A stretch of DNA of 64,000 nt from Actinomadura kijaniata NBRC 14229. Lineage in GTDB: Bacteria; Actinomycetota; Actinomycetes; Streptosporangiales; Streptosporangiaceae. The stretch's first letter is position 1. Every line of letters starts with the position of its first letter. Positions 63,892-64,000 of the stretch are shown here, in pieces. The notes beneath the pieces are model-generated. The model searched no databases. It had not been told where the DNA came from and saw only the letters and a program-made list of their open reading frames with translations. The position numbers and the translations under genes were made by a program. Where the stretch lies: contig NZ_BCQR01000005.1 in NCBI RefSeq assembly GCF_001552175.1, positions 1 to 64,000 of the forward strand. Direction: 5' to 3'.

Positions 63892-64000
63892 CCCCGGCCG
63901 CGACCCCCGCCATCGACGTCGACGAGCTGGTCGCGATCGACGTCCACACCCACGCCGAGATCTCCGCCGACGGCCACGCCTCGCTGCCGCCGCGCCTGAT
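63888..64000 (+). CDS. Amidohydrolase family protein, N-terminal fragment
   Basis: Only 37 codons are inside the window. The ATG overlaps the SDR stop by ATGA. The start contains VAIDVHTHAEISADGH, the HxH metal motif at the first strand of an amidohydrolase barrel of the ACMSD/oxalomesaconate hydratase type. The rest lies beyond the right edge. Confidence 0.7.
   Translation, partial: MTPAATPAIDVDELVAIDVHTHAEISADGHASLPPRL

Overview
The window is about 64 kb of very GC-rich DNA with tightly packed genes, many ATGA, GTGA or TGATG gene overlaps, frequent GTG starts and many local repressors. The gene set points to a filamentous actinobacterium, most likely an Actinomadura/Streptosporangiales-type chromosome: DUF4235, DUF3618, sigma-B-like GTTT-N14-GGG promoters, a deazaflavin-type nitroreductase domain, and a sugar ABC importer without its own ATPase. 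I see no rRNA, tRNA, CRISPR array, insertion sequence or phage module. Species assignment is inference.

Layout. 1-7 kb: end of an unknown gene, an extended SDR, a small HTH regulator coupled to a Clp-N protein behind a double operator, two HlyC/CorC-type membrane proteins, an unknown membrane protein, DUF4235 and BrkB/YihY. 7-20 kb: mixed metabolism on the minus strand (aldolase-like barrel, GNAT, hotdog thioesterase, acyl-CoA dehydrogenase, DUF72, secreted isoaspartyl peptidase, secreted beta-propeller, TetR), a pentapeptide-repeat membrane protein facing an orphan receptor lipoprotein, then a Rieske oxygenase / 66-aa protein / reductase operon with an upstream IclR-type site, and overlapping IclR and Lrp regulators. 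20-21.5 kb: a Cys/Met-metabolism PLP enzyme.

21.6-42.6 kb is a carbohydrate-utilisation locus: secreted GH29 alpha-L-fucosidase; a Gfo/Idh/MocA - DUF993 - isomerase cassette; LacI regulator 1; aldose 1-epimerase; LacI regulator 2; then one long operon with two sugar ABC permeases, an SDR, a KdgD-type dehydratase, an enolase-superfamily dehydratase, Gfo/Idh/MocA, a 44-codon ORF, DUF6807, GH43, a sugar-binding lipoprotein, another Gfo/Idh/MocA and a secreted pectate lyase. Two palindrome families recur upstream of these units: AAGCGCTT-core sites and GCAACCGGTTGC sites, matching the presence of two LacI proteins. The enzymes fit breakdown of pectic polymers with fucosyl, arabinosyl and galactosyl decorations, and an oxidative uronate route to 2-oxoglutarate semialdehyde. 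The pathway is inferred from families.

42.7-44.7 kb: a three-gene envelope/stress operon behind a sigma-B-like promoter. 44.8-48.7 kb: long LacZ coupled to a carboxymuconolactone decarboxylase / deazaflavin-nitroreductase fusion. 48.9-62 kb: an ester/amide/peptide island with carboxylesterase, two amidases, two TetR regulators, a complete oligopeptide ABC transporter and a CocE-like hydrolase. 62-64 kb: a PaaX regulator divergent from an SDR and the start of an amidohydrolase that runs off the window.
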